Source: Actinacidiphila bryophytorum (GTDB taxonomy: Bacteria > Actinomycetota > Actinomycetes > Streptomycetales > Streptomycetaceae). Taken from it: a stretch of DNA of 64,000 nt. The notes below the pieces were generated by a model. That model ran no database searches and was not told the DNA's origin. It saw only the letters and a program-made list of their open reading frames with translations. Positions 41,381 through 49,965 of the stretch are shown piece after piece. Position 1 is the stretch's first letter, and the number at the start of each line of letters is the position of its first letter. A program made the position numbers and the translations under genes. Location of the stretch: assembly GCF_016916835.1 (NCBI RefSeq), contig NZ_JAFFIX010000028.1:53961-117960 (forward strand), written 5' to 3'.

Positions 41381-42115
41381 GTGGGAACCGGCGGCGACGA
41401 GCGCGAGGGCACGACGCGGAGCACGCAGGGCGGCCAGGACCTGCCGGTGAACGACCTGCCGGTGGACGACCGGCCCTGGGGCGGCCGGATGGAGCAGGCC
41501 GAGGCGTTCGACGCGATCGGCGACCGGTACGACGAGGCCTTCCCGCACAAGGAGGGCCAGGTCGCCGCGGCCGAATGGCTCGCCGGCGCGGTGCCGCCCG
41601 GCTCCAGGGTGCTCGACCTGGGCTGCGGCACGGGCCTGCCGACGGCACGGCAGCTGGTGGACGCCGGGCTGCAGGTGGTCGGCGTCGACCTGTCGGGCGG
41701 CATGCTCGCCAGGGCGGCCGCCCACGTGCCCGAGGCCCAGTTCCTGCAGGCGGACATCGCCGACCTGCCCGCCGGCGAACCGCTGCTGCCCGGCAGCTTC
41801 TCCGGGGTCGCGGCCTTCTTCTCGCTGCTGATGCTGCGCCGCTCGGAGATCCCCGACACCCTGCGGGCGGTGCACGGCCTGCTGGAGCCCGGCGGGCTGC
41901 TGGCGCTGTCGATGGTCGAGGCCGATGTGGACGATGTGCCGATTCCGTTCCTCGGCAACACGATCCGGGTATCGGGATACCTACGGGACGAACTGCGACA
42001 GGTCGTCACGGATGCGGGCTTCGAGGTGATCGAGGAGGATGCGTACGCGTACGCGCCCGCCACTTCGGACGTGCCGCCGGAGCTGCAGGTCTTCCTCCGC
42101 TGCCGACGCGGGTGA
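41381..42115 (+). CDS. Class I SAM-dependent methyltransferase
   Basis: A 244-residue methyltransferase. Motif I VLDLGCGTGLP, the acidic residue after strand 2 in VVGVDLSGGML, QADIADLP and the LLEPGGLLALSM strand are typical of the UbiE/Methyltransf_11 group. A hydrophilic N-terminal extension of about 40 residues contains the doublet NDLPV/DLPVDD. The GTG at 41381 has AGGGAGG 10 nt upstream. The 246-bp region before it is non-coding and includes a simple GAC/CAC-rich stretch near 41310-41350. Substrate unknown. Confidence 0.88.
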   Translation: MGTGGDEREGTTRSTQGGQDLPVNDLPVDDRPWGGRMEQAEAFDAIGDRYDEAFPHKEGQVAAAEWLAGAVPPGSRVLDLGCGTGLPTARQLVDAGLQVVGVDLSGGMLARAAAHVPEAQFLQADIADLPAGEPLLPGSFSGVAAFFSLLMLRRSEIPDTLRAVHGLLEPGGLLALSMVEADVDDVPIPFLGNTIRVSGYLRDELRQVVTDAGFEVIEEDAYAYAPATSDVPPELQVFLRCRRG

Positions 42116-42264
42116 TCCGCGGCGCGCATCCGGGACGTACGGGCCGTCGCACCTTCGGCCCCAGGCACGAACGCAGGTAGGAACGCACGCAGGACGGCAG
42201 ACACCGACAAGGCCCGAGACCGCCGCGGCCAGCGCGTGGCGCACACACGGATGGAAAGACTCGC

Positions 42265-44340
42265 GTGACCACCGACCCGCCCCGACCACCCAGGCACCCC
42301 GCCCCGCCTGCGCCGGACCCGCGTGGTGGGTACAGCCTGCCGGAAAAGCCGGCGGACGACGCGGCCCCGCCGCTCGGCGCCCCCGCACGCCCCGCGCCGC
42401 CGCAGGCCGCGGGGCGCCGCGACCACGACCGGCCGGAGCCGGACGAGGGCGCATCGGGCCAGGACCAGGGCGCGGGGCTGCCGCGCCACGACCAGCGCCC
42501 CGGTGAGGAGTCGCTGACGGCCTTCGTCAGCACCCCGCCGCGCGGCACCCCCATCGAGGCGGCCGGGCACCCGGCGGACGAGGAGTCGGCGGGGATGCGT
42601 ATCCCGATGCCGGCGCAGACCGGTCCCGAGGCCGACCGGCTCCGCTACGTCGGCGCGGCCACCCGGCGGATCGCGCGCGGTGTCGACCTCGACGAGATCC
42701 TGCTCGGCCTGTGCCGCTCCGCGGTGCCCGCCTTCGCCGACGCGATCCTGGTCTACCTGCGCGACCCGCTGCCCGTCGGCGACGAGCGCCCCTCGGGTCC
42801 GCTGCGGCTGCGGCTGCGCCGCTCCGACGGCGGCCTCGAAGGCCCCACCGAGGCCGACGACGACGCGCCCGTCGGCGCGACCCCGCTGCTGCCCGCGCTG
42901 CTGCCGACGATGGAGCCCTCCTACGGCGGCAGCAGCGACTCCATCGGAGTGCTGCTCGACGGGCCGCTCGCCGAGGTGCTGCGCGGGGTGCGCCCGGTCT
43001 TCGCCGACTCGGTACGCTCCGCCGACGCCCTCGCCGAGCTGCTGGGCCGCCCCGACGACCCGGTGGGCCTGCCGACCGGCCGCCGGGCGCTGCTCGCCCC
43101 GCTGCGCGGCCGCCGCCGGGTGATCGGCGCCGCGGTGCTGCTGCGGCGGGCCGGCCGCGCGCCCTTCGAGTCCGACGACCTGCTGGTCGCGGCCCAGCTG
43201 GCCACCCACACCGCGCTCGGTGTGGACAAGGCGGTCCTCTACGGGCGCGAGGCCTACATCGCCGACGCGCTTCAGCGCGAGATGCTGCCCGACTCGCTGC
43301 CGCAGCCCACCGGCGTCCAGCTGGCCAGCCGCTACCTGCCCGCCGCGGAGTCCGCGCGGGTCGGCGGCGACTGGTACGACGCGATCCCGCTGCCCGGCAG
43401 CCGGGTCGCGCTCGTCGTCGGCGACGTCATGGGCCACTCCATGACCTCGGCGGCGATCATGGGCCAGCTGCGCACCACCGTGCAGACCCTGGCCGGCCTC
43501 GACCTGGCGCCGCAGGAGGTCCTCTACCACCTCGACGAGCAGGCCCAGCGGCTCGGCCAGGACCGCATGGCCACCTGCGTCTACGCCGTCTACGACCCGA
43601 TCGCGCACCGCCTGGTGGTGGCCAACGCGGGCCACCCGCCGCCGGTGCTGCTGCACGCCGACGGCCTCGCCGAAGTGCTGCGCGTCCCGCCGGGCGCCCC
43701 CATCGGCGTCGGCGGTGTGCCCTTCGAGGCGGTCGAGCTGCCCGCGCCCGCGGGGGCCACGCTGCTGCTCTACACCGACGGCCTGGTCGAGTCCCGCAGC
43801 CGCGACGTGTGGGGCGGCATCGAGCTGCTGCGCGAGCGGCTGCACGACGCGGCGTCGGTGGTCTCACCGCCGCCGCTCGAACCGCTGTGCGACGAGGTCC
43901 TGGAGATCCTCGGCCCCGGCGACCGCGACGACGACATCGCGCTGCTCGCCGCCCGCTTCGACGGCATCGCGCCCAGCGACGTCGCCTACTGGTTCCTGGA
44001 GCCGCAGGCACAGACCCCCGGCCGCGCCCGCCGCCTGGTCCGCCAGGCGCTGCGCCGCTGGGACCTGGAGGACCAGCTGGAGGCGGCCGAGCTGCTCGTC
44101 AGCGAGATCGTCACCAACGCGGTGCGGTACGCGGAGCGTCCGATCACGCTCCGGCTGCTGCGCACCGACGTCCTGCGCTGCGAGGTCGGCGACGACGCGC
44201 CGCTCCTTCCCCGGATGCGCCATGCCGCGCCCGAGGAGGAGGGCGGTCGCGGCCTGTACCTCGTCAACCGCATGGCCCAGCGGTGGGGCGCCACCCGCTT
44301 GGGCGCGGGCAAGGTCGTCTGGTTCGAGCTCCCCCTCTGA
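42265..44340 (+). CDS. SpoIIE-type PP2C phosphatase with GAF and C-terminal anti-sigma-like ATPase
   Basis: A 691-residue signalling protein. A disordered Pro/Ala-rich N terminus (about 1-120) is followed by a GAF domain (about 125-325), the SpoIIE phosphatase (about 330-575, with GGDWYDAIPL, VVGDVMGHSM and DRDDDIALLAARF), and an HATPase_c_2/RsbW-like kinase domain (about 580-691, ELLVSEIVTNAVRYA and GGRGLYLVNRMAQRWG). It could both dephosphorylate an anti-anti-sigma factor and act as anti-sigma kinase in a partner-switching circuit. No cognate sigma gene is adjacent. GTG start at 42265. Confidence 0.9.
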   Translation: MTTDPPRPPRHPAPPAPDPRGGYSLPEKPADDAAPPLGAPARPAPPQAAGRRDHDRPEPDEGASGQDQGAGLPRHDQRPGEESLTAFVSTPPRGTPIEAAGHPADEESAGMRIPMPAQTGPEADRLRYVGAATRRIARGVDLDEILLGLCRSAVPAFADAILVYLRDPLPVGDERPSGPLRLRLRRSDGGLEGPTEADDDAPVGATPLLPALLPTMEPSYGGSSDSIGVLLDGPLAEVLRGVRPVFADSVRSADALAELLGRPDDPVGLPTGRRALLAPLRGRRRVIGAAVLLRRAGRAPFESDDLLVAAQLATHTALGVDKAVLYGREAYIADALQREMLPDSLPQPTGVQLASRYLPAAESARVGGDWYDAIPLPGSRVALVVGDVMGHSMTSAAIMGQLRTTVQTLAGLDLAPQEVLYHLDEQAQRLGQDRMATCVYAVYDPIAHRLVVANAGHPPPVLLHADGLAEVLRVPPGAPIGVGGVPFEAVELPAPAGATLLLYTDGLVESRSRDVWGGIELLRERLHDAASVVSPPPLEPLCDEVLEILGPGDRDDDIALLAARFDGIAPSDVAYWFLEPQAQTPGRARRLVRQALRRWDLEDQLEAAELLVSEIVTNAVRYAERPITLRLLRTDVLRCEVGDDAPLLPRMRHAAPEEEGGRGLYLVNRMAQRWGATRLGAGKVVWFELPL

Positions 44341-44394
44341 CGGAGGTCCCTCTGCGCGAGGGGTACGCCTCCTCTTCGGCTGGGCCGAGCACAT

Positions 44395-44522
44395 AGGGGC
44401 GCGGGGAACTGCGTGCCCAGGCCCCACCGGGCGCGCGGGTCGTCAACGACCCGAAGGGGCTTTTCCTGTCGGAGACGGACCACCGGCCGGTGGGGGCTGA
44501 GCGCGCAGTTCCCCGCGCCCCT
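44395..44522. repeat. Dispersed palindromic element, copy 2
   Basis: Outer arms at 44395-44413 and 44503-44522 are inverted copies of the AGGGGCGCGGGGAACTGCG sequence. The inside holds secondary inverted repeats, including CCACCGGCCGGTGG. The whole forms a long cruciform or hairpin just after the SpoIIE gene. Confidence 0.85.
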
Positions 44523-44689
44523 GAAAGACCGGCGCGCCCGGAAGCGCAAACCCACCGCGCGCTGAGGGCGGGAGGGTGTGAACGTAGGAACGTGGCGTGG
44601 CCGTGAGGACACGCGAGACCGCAGCCCCGAGGCACGTGCTGACAGCCCCGTGCCCCGGGGCTGCATCGTGTGGGCGTGATGGCGACAAT

Positions 44690-44705
44690 GTGATATCACT
44701 ATGAT
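44690..44705 (+). promoter_or_regulatory. Promoter/operator of the SPFH-RHH pair
   Basis: The perfect 10-bp palindrome GTGATATCAC (44690-44699) abuts a good -10, TATGAT (44700-44705), in an otherwise GC-rich region. A repressor bound there would cover the spacer. The ribbon-helix-helix protein encoded two genes on is the natural candidate. A usable SD (AGGGGGA) precedes the ATG at 44739. Confidence 0.55.
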
Positions 44706-44738
44706 AGACCGACCACCCAGGAAGCAGGGGGAAACGCC

Positions 44739-45701
44739 ATGTCCCAGCCCACCGCACAGAACCAGCCCAGAAGCACGGGTGATCCCGCGATACCCGCGAT
44801 GCCCGCACCCCGCGTGCAGGAGCGGCGGGCGGTGGGGATGCCGGGGCTGCCCTTCCTGCTGATCGCCCTGCTCGTGGTGCTGGGCGGCGCCGCCCTGATC
44901 GCGGTGGGCGGGGTGCACGCCAAGGACCACCCCGGCGCGCTGGCGACGACGCTGATCGCACTGGGGGTCGTGATCGTGGTGGGCGCGCTGCTCACCCTGT
45001 TCGGACTCACCCAGGTCGCCCCCGGCCAGGCGCGGGTGTGCCAGCTGTTCGGGCGCTACCAGGGCACCATCAGGCAGGACGGCCTGCGCTGGGTGAACCC
45101 GCTGACCAGCCGCCGCAAGATCTCCACCCGGCTGCGCAACCACGAGACCGCGGTGCTGAAGGTCAACGACGCCTACGGGAACCCGATCGAACTGGCCGCG
45201 GTCGTGGTGTGGCAGGTCGCCGACACCGCCCAGGCGGTCTTCGAGGTGGACAACTACGCCAACTTCGTCGGCATCCAGACCGACACCGCCGTGCGGCACA
45301 TCGCGACCAACTACCCGTACGACGCGCACGACGACCGGACCCTGTCGCTGCGCGGCAATTCCGAGGACATCACCGAGCGGCTGTCCGCGGAGATCGCCGC
45401 CCGCGTCGAGTCGGCGGGCGTGCGGATCATCGAGTCCCGCTTCACCCATCTCGCCTACGCGCCCGAGATCGCCTCTGCGATGCTCCAGCGGCAGCAGGCG
45501 GGGGCCATCGTGGCCGCGCGGCAGACCATCGTGGACGGCGCCGTCGGGATGGTGGAGTCCGCACTGTCCCGGATCGCCGAGCAGGACATCGTGGACCTGG
45601 ACGAGGAGCGCAAGGCCAGCATGGTGAGCAACCTGCTGGTGGTGCTGTGCGGCGACCGCGCCGCGCAGCCGGTGCTCAACACCGGGACCCTCTACCAGTG
45701 A
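44739..45701 (+). CDS. SPFH/Band 7 (stomatin-prohibitin) membrane protein
   Basis: A 320-residue membrane-microdomain protein. Two N-terminal transmembrane helices (LPFLLIALLVVLGGAALIAV and ATTLIALGVVIVVGALLTLF) are followed by the SPFH domain (TQVAPGQARVCQLFGRYQGT, ENRL-type strands, VDNYANFVGIQTDTAVRHIA) and a helical oligomerisation tail with RIIESRFTHLAYAPEIASAML. It probably scaffolds lipid domains or membrane proteases. It is followed after 13 bp by a ribbon-helix-helix DNA-binding protein gene, so they form an operon. Confidence 0.9.
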   Translation: MSQPTAQNQPRSTGDPAIPAMPAPRVQERRAVGMPGLPFLLIALLVVLGGAALIAVGGVHAKDHPGALATTLIALGVVIVVGALLTLFGLTQVAPGQARVCQLFGRYQGTIRQDGLRWVNPLTSRRKISTRLRNHETAVLKVNDAYGNPIELAAVVVWQVADTAQAVFEVDNYANFVGIQTDTAVRHIATNYPYDAHDDRTLSLRGNSEDITERLSAEIAARVESAGVRIIESRFTHLAYAPEIASAMLQRQQAGAIVAARQTIVDGAVGMVESALSRIAEQDIVDLDEERKASMVSNLLVVLCGDRAAQPVLNTGTLYQ

Positions 45702-45714
45702 CGGAGCGCCCGAC

Positions 45715-46026
45715 GTGACGGAGCCCGGCCGGCCGGAACAGGCCGACCCCGCAGGCGGTGCCGGCCTGGCAGAGCAGGCCGGCGCCGCGCCCGCCCCCCG
45801 CGCCCGGAAGCAAGTGCTGCTGCGGCTCGACCCCGCCGTCCACGACGCGCTCGCGGCCTGGGCGGCGGGCGAACTGCGCAGCACCAACGCGCAGATCGAG
45901 TTCCTGCTGCGGCGGGCGCTGGCCGACGCGGGCCGGCTGCCGTCGGCGGCCCGCCCGATCCCGCGCCGCGGCCGGCCGCCGAAGGCCGAGCCGCCCGTAC
46001 CCCAGGAGCCGGAAAGCCCGGCCTGA
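45715..46026 (+). CDS. Arc-type ribbon-helix-helix DNA-binding protein
   Basis: A 103-residue small regulator. The RHH core (about residues 30-72) reads KQVLLRLDPAVHDALAAWA, then ELRSTNAQIEFLLRRAL, like Arc/MetJ proteins, where the beta strand inserts in the DNA major groove. The flanks are Pro/Ala rich. It is in an operon with the SPFH gene and may autoregulate through the palindrome at 44690. No toxin gene is adjacent, so an antitoxin role is not supported. Confidence 0.85.
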   Translation: MTEPGRPEQADPAGGAGLAEQAGAAPAPRARKQVLLRLDPAVHDALAAWAAGELRSTNAQIEFLLRRALADAGRLPSAARPIPRRGRPPKAEPPVPQEPESPA

Positions 46027-46056
46027 CCTGCGGATATACTCCGGCCGTCCATTATT

Positions 46057-46097
46057 CACCATGGGTATACACATGATGTATACCCATGGTGTAGTGT
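46057..46097 (+). promoter_or_regulatory. PadR operator overlapping a leaderless promoter
   Basis: Two perfect 15-bp arms, CACCATGGGTATACA (46057-46071) and its complement (46077-46091), are separated by CATGA. Next to them is TAGTGT (46092-46097), which ends 7 nt before the padR ATG at 46105. The GTATAC cores fit PadR-family sites, so autorepression of the exporter operon is likely. Confidence 0.78.
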
Positions 46098-46104
46098 GCT
46101 CGGC

Positions 46105-46629
46105 ATGTCAATCGGCCACACCCTGCTGGGACTTCTGGAGTCCGGGCCGCGCCACGGTTACGACCTCAAGCGCGCTTTCGACGAACGTTTCGGACACGAC
46201 CGGCCGCTCGCGTACGGCCAGGTCTACTCGACGATGGCCAGACTGCTGAAGAACGGCCTGGTCGAGGTCGACGGGATAGAGCCCGGCGGCGGACCCGAGC
46301 GCAAGCGGTACGCCATCACCGACGCCGGGGTCACCGACGTCGAACAGTGGCTCGCGCAGCCGGAGAAGCCCGAGCCGTATCTGCAGACGACCCTCTACGC
46401 CAAGGTCGTCCTCGCCCTGCTGACCGGCCGCCCCGCCGCCGACCTGCTGGACACCCAGCGCGCGGAGCACCTGCGGCTGATGCGGGAGCTGACCCGGCGC
46501 AAGTCCGGCGGCGACCTCACCGACCAGCTGATCTGCGACCACGCCCTCTTCCACCTCGAAGCCGACCTGCGCTGGCTGGAACTGACCGCAGCCCGGCTCG
46601 ACCAGCTCGCCGCGGAGGTGACCAGGTGA
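46105..46629 (+). CDS. PadR-family transcriptional repressor
   Basis: A 174-residue regulator with the PadR winged helix (TLLGLLESGPRHGYDLKRAFDE, then YGQVYSTMARLLKNGLVE and ERKRYAITDAG) and a C-terminal helical dimerisation region of the Vir_act_alpha_C type. It is the first gene of a three-gene operon with an ABC ATPase and permease. It most likely senses the exported compound and lifts repression. The start ATG at 46105 is fixed by the -10 box; an upstream in-frame codon lies inside that box. Its stop overlaps the ABC start (GTGA). Confidence 0.92.
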   Translation: MSIGHTLLGLLESGPRHGYDLKRAFDERFGHDRPLAYGQVYSTMARLLKNGLVEVDGIEPGGGPERKRYAITDAGVTDVEQWLAQPEKPEPYLQTTLYAKVVLALLTGRPAADLLDTQRAEHLRLMRELTRRKSGGDLTDQLICDHALFHLEADLRWLELTAARLDQLAAEVTR

Positions 46630-47312
46630 CCGCCGCGGAACCGCTGCTCGTCGCGACCGACCTGCGCAAGACGTACGGCCGCACGCCCGCGCTGGACGGC
46701 GCGGAGCTGACCGTGCGGGCCGGCGAGGTGGTCGCCGTGATGGGGCCGTCCGGCTCCGGCAAGTCGACCCTGCTGCACTGCCTGGCCGGCATCGTCACGC
46801 CCGACTCGGGCGAGGTCCGCTACCGCGGGCGGCAGCTGTCGGCGATGTCCGACGGCGAGCGCAGCGCCCTGCGCCGTACGGACTTCGGCTTCGTCTTCCA
46901 GTTCGGCCAGCTGGTGCCCGAGCTGACCTGCCTGGAGAACGTGGCCATGCCCATGCGGCTCGCCGGCCGCAGGCGCAAGGACGCCGAGGCGCTGGCCGCG
47001 ACCTGGCTCGACCGCCTGGAGGTCGCCGACATCGCAGGGCAGCGGCCCGGCGAGGTCTCCGGCGGGCAGGGCCAGCGGGTCGCGGTGGCGCGCGCCCTGG
47101 TGGGCGACCCGCGGGTGGTGTTCGCCGACGAGCCGACGGGCGCGCTGGACTCGCTGAACGGCGAGCGGGTGATGCGGCTGCTGACCGAGGCCGCGCACGA
47201 CACCGGCGCCGCCGTCGTCCTCGTCACCCACGAGCCGCGGGTGGCCGCGTACTCGGACCGGGAGATCGTCGTGCGGGACGGGAAGTCGCGCGACATGGAG
47301 CGGGTGTCATGA
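46626..47312 (+). CDS. ABC transporter ATP-binding protein, MacB/LolD type
   Basis: A 228-residue nucleotide-binding subunit. Walker A GPSGSGKS, Q-loop FQFGQLVPELTCLENV, signature VSGGQGQR, Walker B VVFADEPTGALD and the H-loop VTHEPR are complete. The family works with FtsX/MacB-type permeases in antibiotic-peptide or lipoprotein handling. The GTG at 46626 overlaps the padR stop, and its own stop overlaps the permease start (ATGA), so all three are coupled. Confidence 0.94.
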   Translation: MTAAEPLLVATDLRKTYGRTPALDGAELTVRAGEVVAVMGPSGSGKSTLLHCLAGIVTPDSGEVRYRGRQLSAMSDGERSALRRTDFGFVFQFGQLVPELTCLENVAMPMRLAGRRRKDAEALAATWLDRLEVADIAGQRPGEVSGGQGQRVAVARALVGDPRVVFADEPTGALDSLNGERVMRLLTEAAHDTGAAVVLVTHEPRVAAYSDREIVVRDGKSRDMERVS

Positions 47313-49774
47313 CCTCCCCCTCCTCGCCCTCCTCGCCCTCCTCGGGGCACGAGCCCTTCGCGGGCTTCGACGCCGCCGCCCGCGGGCGGGCCGCACCCGA
47401 GCCGCCCGCCGACCTGCGCACCTGGCTGCGCGACCTGGCGATGGGCGCGCGCTTCGCGGCCGGCGGCGGACGCGAGGGCTGGCTGCGTACGGTGCTGACC
47501 GCGGTCGGTGTCGCGCTCGGCGTCTGCCTGCTGCTGCTGGCCGCCGCGGTGCCGGGCATGATGGACAACCGGGACCACCGGCGGGTGGCCCGCGACATCG
47601 TGTCCGTCGGCGACCACATCGAACCGGCCCCCGACACCTTCCTGCTGGCCGACGCCGACACCACCTTCCGCGGCGAGGCGATCAGCGGGGTCCTGCTGCA
47701 CCCCGAGGGTCCTGCCGCGACACCCCCGCCCGGCGTCACGGCGATACCGCGCACCGGCACGATGGTGGTCTCCCCCGCCCTGAAGAAGCTGCTGGCGTCC
47801 TCGCCGCTGCTGCGCGAGCGCATCCCGTACGAGATCACCGGCACCATCGGCAAGGCCGGCCTGACCGGACCCGCCGACCTCTACTACTACGCCGGCAGCG
47901 ACAAGCTCGTCGCCTACGGCGGCCCCCAGCAGCACGGCAACGCCGACCGGGCGCGGCGGTTCGGCGCGCACAGCAACAGCGAGATCCGCGGGCCGGTCTT
48001 CGACCTGCTGCTGGTGACGGTCCTGGTGGTGCTGCTGCTGCCGGTCGCGGTCTTCATCGGGACCGCGGTACGGCTCGGCGGCGAGCGCAGGGACCGGCGG
48101 CTGGCCGCGCTGCGGCTGGTCGGCGCCGACATCCGCACGACCCGGCGGATCGCGGCGGGCGAGGCGCTCTTCGGGGCGCTGCTCGGGGTTCTGCTCGGCG
48201 GGGTGTTCTTCCTGGCCGCCCGGCAGTTCGCGGGACACGTCACCATACGGGACATCTCCGCCTTCCCCTCCGACCTGGCGCCGGACACCGCGCTGACCGT
48301 GCTCATCGCGGTCGCGGTGCCGGTGGCCGCGGTCGCCGTGACGATGCTGAGCCTGCGCCGTACGGTCATCGAACCGCTCGGCGTCTTCCGCCTGGGGGTG
48401 GGGCGGCGGCGCAGGCTGTGGTGGCGGCTGCTGATCCCCGCCGGCGGACTCGCCCTGCTCGTACCGCTGTTCGGCACGGTCAAGGGCAGTGCGTCGATCA
48501 ACGAGTACCAGGTCGCCGCCGGCGTGGTCCTGCTGCTGATCGGGGTGACCGCGGTGCTGCCGTGGCTGGTCGAGGCGGCCGTGGCGCGGCTGCGCGGCGG
48601 ACCCGTCGCCTGGCAGCTCGCCACCCGCAGGCTCCAGCTCAACAGCGGCGCCTCGGCCCGGCTGGTCAGCGGGGTCACGGTGGCCGTCGCCGGCGCCATC
48701 GGGCTGCAGATGCTGTTCGCCTCCGTCGACCACGACTTCGTCTTCGACACCGGCGCCGACCTCTCACGCGCCCAGCTGGTGGTGTCCACCAACGGGACCA
48801 CGAGCGACCAGACCGCACGCGACCTGCGGCAGCTCGCCGCGACCAAGGGCGTCGCCACCGCTTCCGGCTACCTGCGCTCCCAGGCCACCCGGCCGGACGC
48901 GGCCACCTTCACCGGTGACATCGCCGACCGGGTCTACCTGCCGGTGATCGTCGGCGACTGCAAGGGCCTGCGGGAGCTGGCCGCGATCGGCGCCGACTGC
49001 AGGCCGGGCAGCACCTTCCTGGTGCCGCCGTCCTCCGACGACGCCGTCGGCGGGACGTCGGCCTTCCTCAGGGCGGGCCACCGGATCGACCTCAACACCG
49101 CGTGGGACGACCACTACGTCGGCACCCCCAGGCTGTGGACGATCCCGGCCGGCACCCCGACGGTGGGCTCCCGGCGCGACCCGACCGGCTACCGGCAGTG
49201 GGGGGTGTTCGCCACCCCCGAGGCCATCGACGGCAGCCGGCTGTTCGAGCCCAGCTCGCAGATCATGATCGGCCTGGACCACCGGCAGCCCGACGCCGTC
49301 GAGTACGTGCGCAACACCGCGGCGTCCTTCGGCGTCGACACCTACGTCATGACCATCAGCGGCACCTCGACCAAGGCGAGCTACACGCAGCTGCGCCGCG
49401 GGCTGTACGCGGGTGCCACGCTGACCATGGTGCTGATCGGGGCGAGCCTGTTGGTGACGATCCTGGAGCAGCTGCGGGACCGCAAGAAGCTGCTGGCGGT
49501 GCTGGTCGCCTTCGGCACCAGGCGCAGCGCGCTGGCGTGGTCGGTGCTGTGGCAGACCGCGGTCCCGATCGTGCTCGGCCTCGCCCTGGCCTGCGCCGGC
49601 GGCGTCGGCCTGGGCGCGGCGCTCATCGCCATGGTGGGCCGCGCCTTCCAGATGGACTGGTCCAGCGTGGCCCTGATGTCCGCGATCGCCGCGGGCGTCG
49701 TCCTGGCGGTGACCCTGCTGAGTCTTCCGCCTCTGTGGCGCCTCATGCGCCCGGACGGCCTCCAGACCGAGTAA
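47309..49774 (+). CDS. FtsX-like ABC transporter permease
   Basis: An 821-residue permease with two FtsX domains: one around RLGGERRDRRLAALRLVGADIRTTRRI and a C-terminal one around LVTILEQLRDRKKLLAVLVAFGTRRSALAWS, with about ten transmembrane helices and two extracytoplasmic loops (about residues 60-230 and 490-690). It pairs with the upstream ATPase. Actinomycete PadR-ABC-FtsX operons typically respond to cell-envelope-active compounds. The substrate here is unknown. Confidence 0.93.
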   Translation: MTSPSSPSSPSSGHEPFAGFDAAARGRAAPEPPADLRTWLRDLAMGARFAAGGGREGWLRTVLTAVGVALGVCLLLLAAAVPGMMDNRDHRRVARDIVSVGDHIEPAPDTFLLADADTTFRGEAISGVLLHPEGPAATPPPGVTAIPRTGTMVVSPALKKLLASSPLLRERIPYEITGTIGKAGLTGPADLYYYAGSDKLVAYGGPQQHGNADRARRFGAHSNSEIRGPVFDLLLVTVLVVLLLPVAVFIGTAVRLGGERRDRRLAALRLVGADIRTTRRIAAGEALFGALLGVLLGGVFFLAARQFAGHVTIRDISAFPSDLAPDTALTVLIAVAVPVAAVAVTMLSLRRTVIEPLGVFRLGVGRRRRLWWRLLIPAGGLALLVPLFGTVKGSASINEYQVAAGVVLLLIGVTAVLPWLVEAAVARLRGGPVAWQLATRRLQLNSGASARLVSGVTVAVAGAIGLQMLFASVDHDFVFDTGADLSRAQLVVSTNGTTSDQTARDLRQLAATKGVATASGYLRSQATRPDAATFTGDIADRVYLPVIVGDCKGLRELAAIGADCRPGSTFLVPPSSDDAVGGTSAFLRAGHRIDLNTAWDDHYVGTPRLWTIPAGTPTVGSRRDPTGYRQWGVFATPEAIDGSRLFEPSSQIMIGLDHRQPDAVEYVRNTAASFGVDTYVMTISGTSTKASYTQLRRGLYAGATLTMVLIGASLLVTILEQLRDRKKLLAVLVAFGTRRSALAWSVLWQTAVPIVLGLALACAGGVGLGAALIAMVGRAFQMDWSSVALMSAIAAGVVLAVTLLSLPPLWRLMRPDGLQTE

Positions 49775-49833
49775 TGCGCCCCCGGGCGCGCCATCAGGAG
49801 GCGCTGGGGGTACCCCAGGCGAAGCTCTGGGGG

Positions 49834-49952
49834 CGGAACTGCGCGCGCAACCCGCCACCGGCCGGTGGTCCGTCTCCGACAGAAACAGCCCCTTCGGGTC
49901 GGTGACGACCCGCGGCCCGGTGGGGGCTGGTCGCGCAGTTCCCCGCGCCCCT
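49834..49952. repeat. Dispersed palindromic element, copy 3
   Basis: The right arm (49933-49952) is the full 20-bp GCGCAGTTCCCCGCGCCCCT. The left arm (49834-49844) is shortened to CGGAACTGCGC. CCACCGGCCGGTGG and the CCCCTTCGGG segment lie inside. It sits between the convergent FtsX permease and AI-2E permease genes. Confidence 0.8.
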
Positions 49953-49965
49953 GTGTGCTCGGCCC

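Noticed and set aside
45715..46026. Antitoxin of a toxin-antitoxin pair
   Set aside because: The RHH protein is coupled to an SPFH gene, and no small toxin gene lies on either side.
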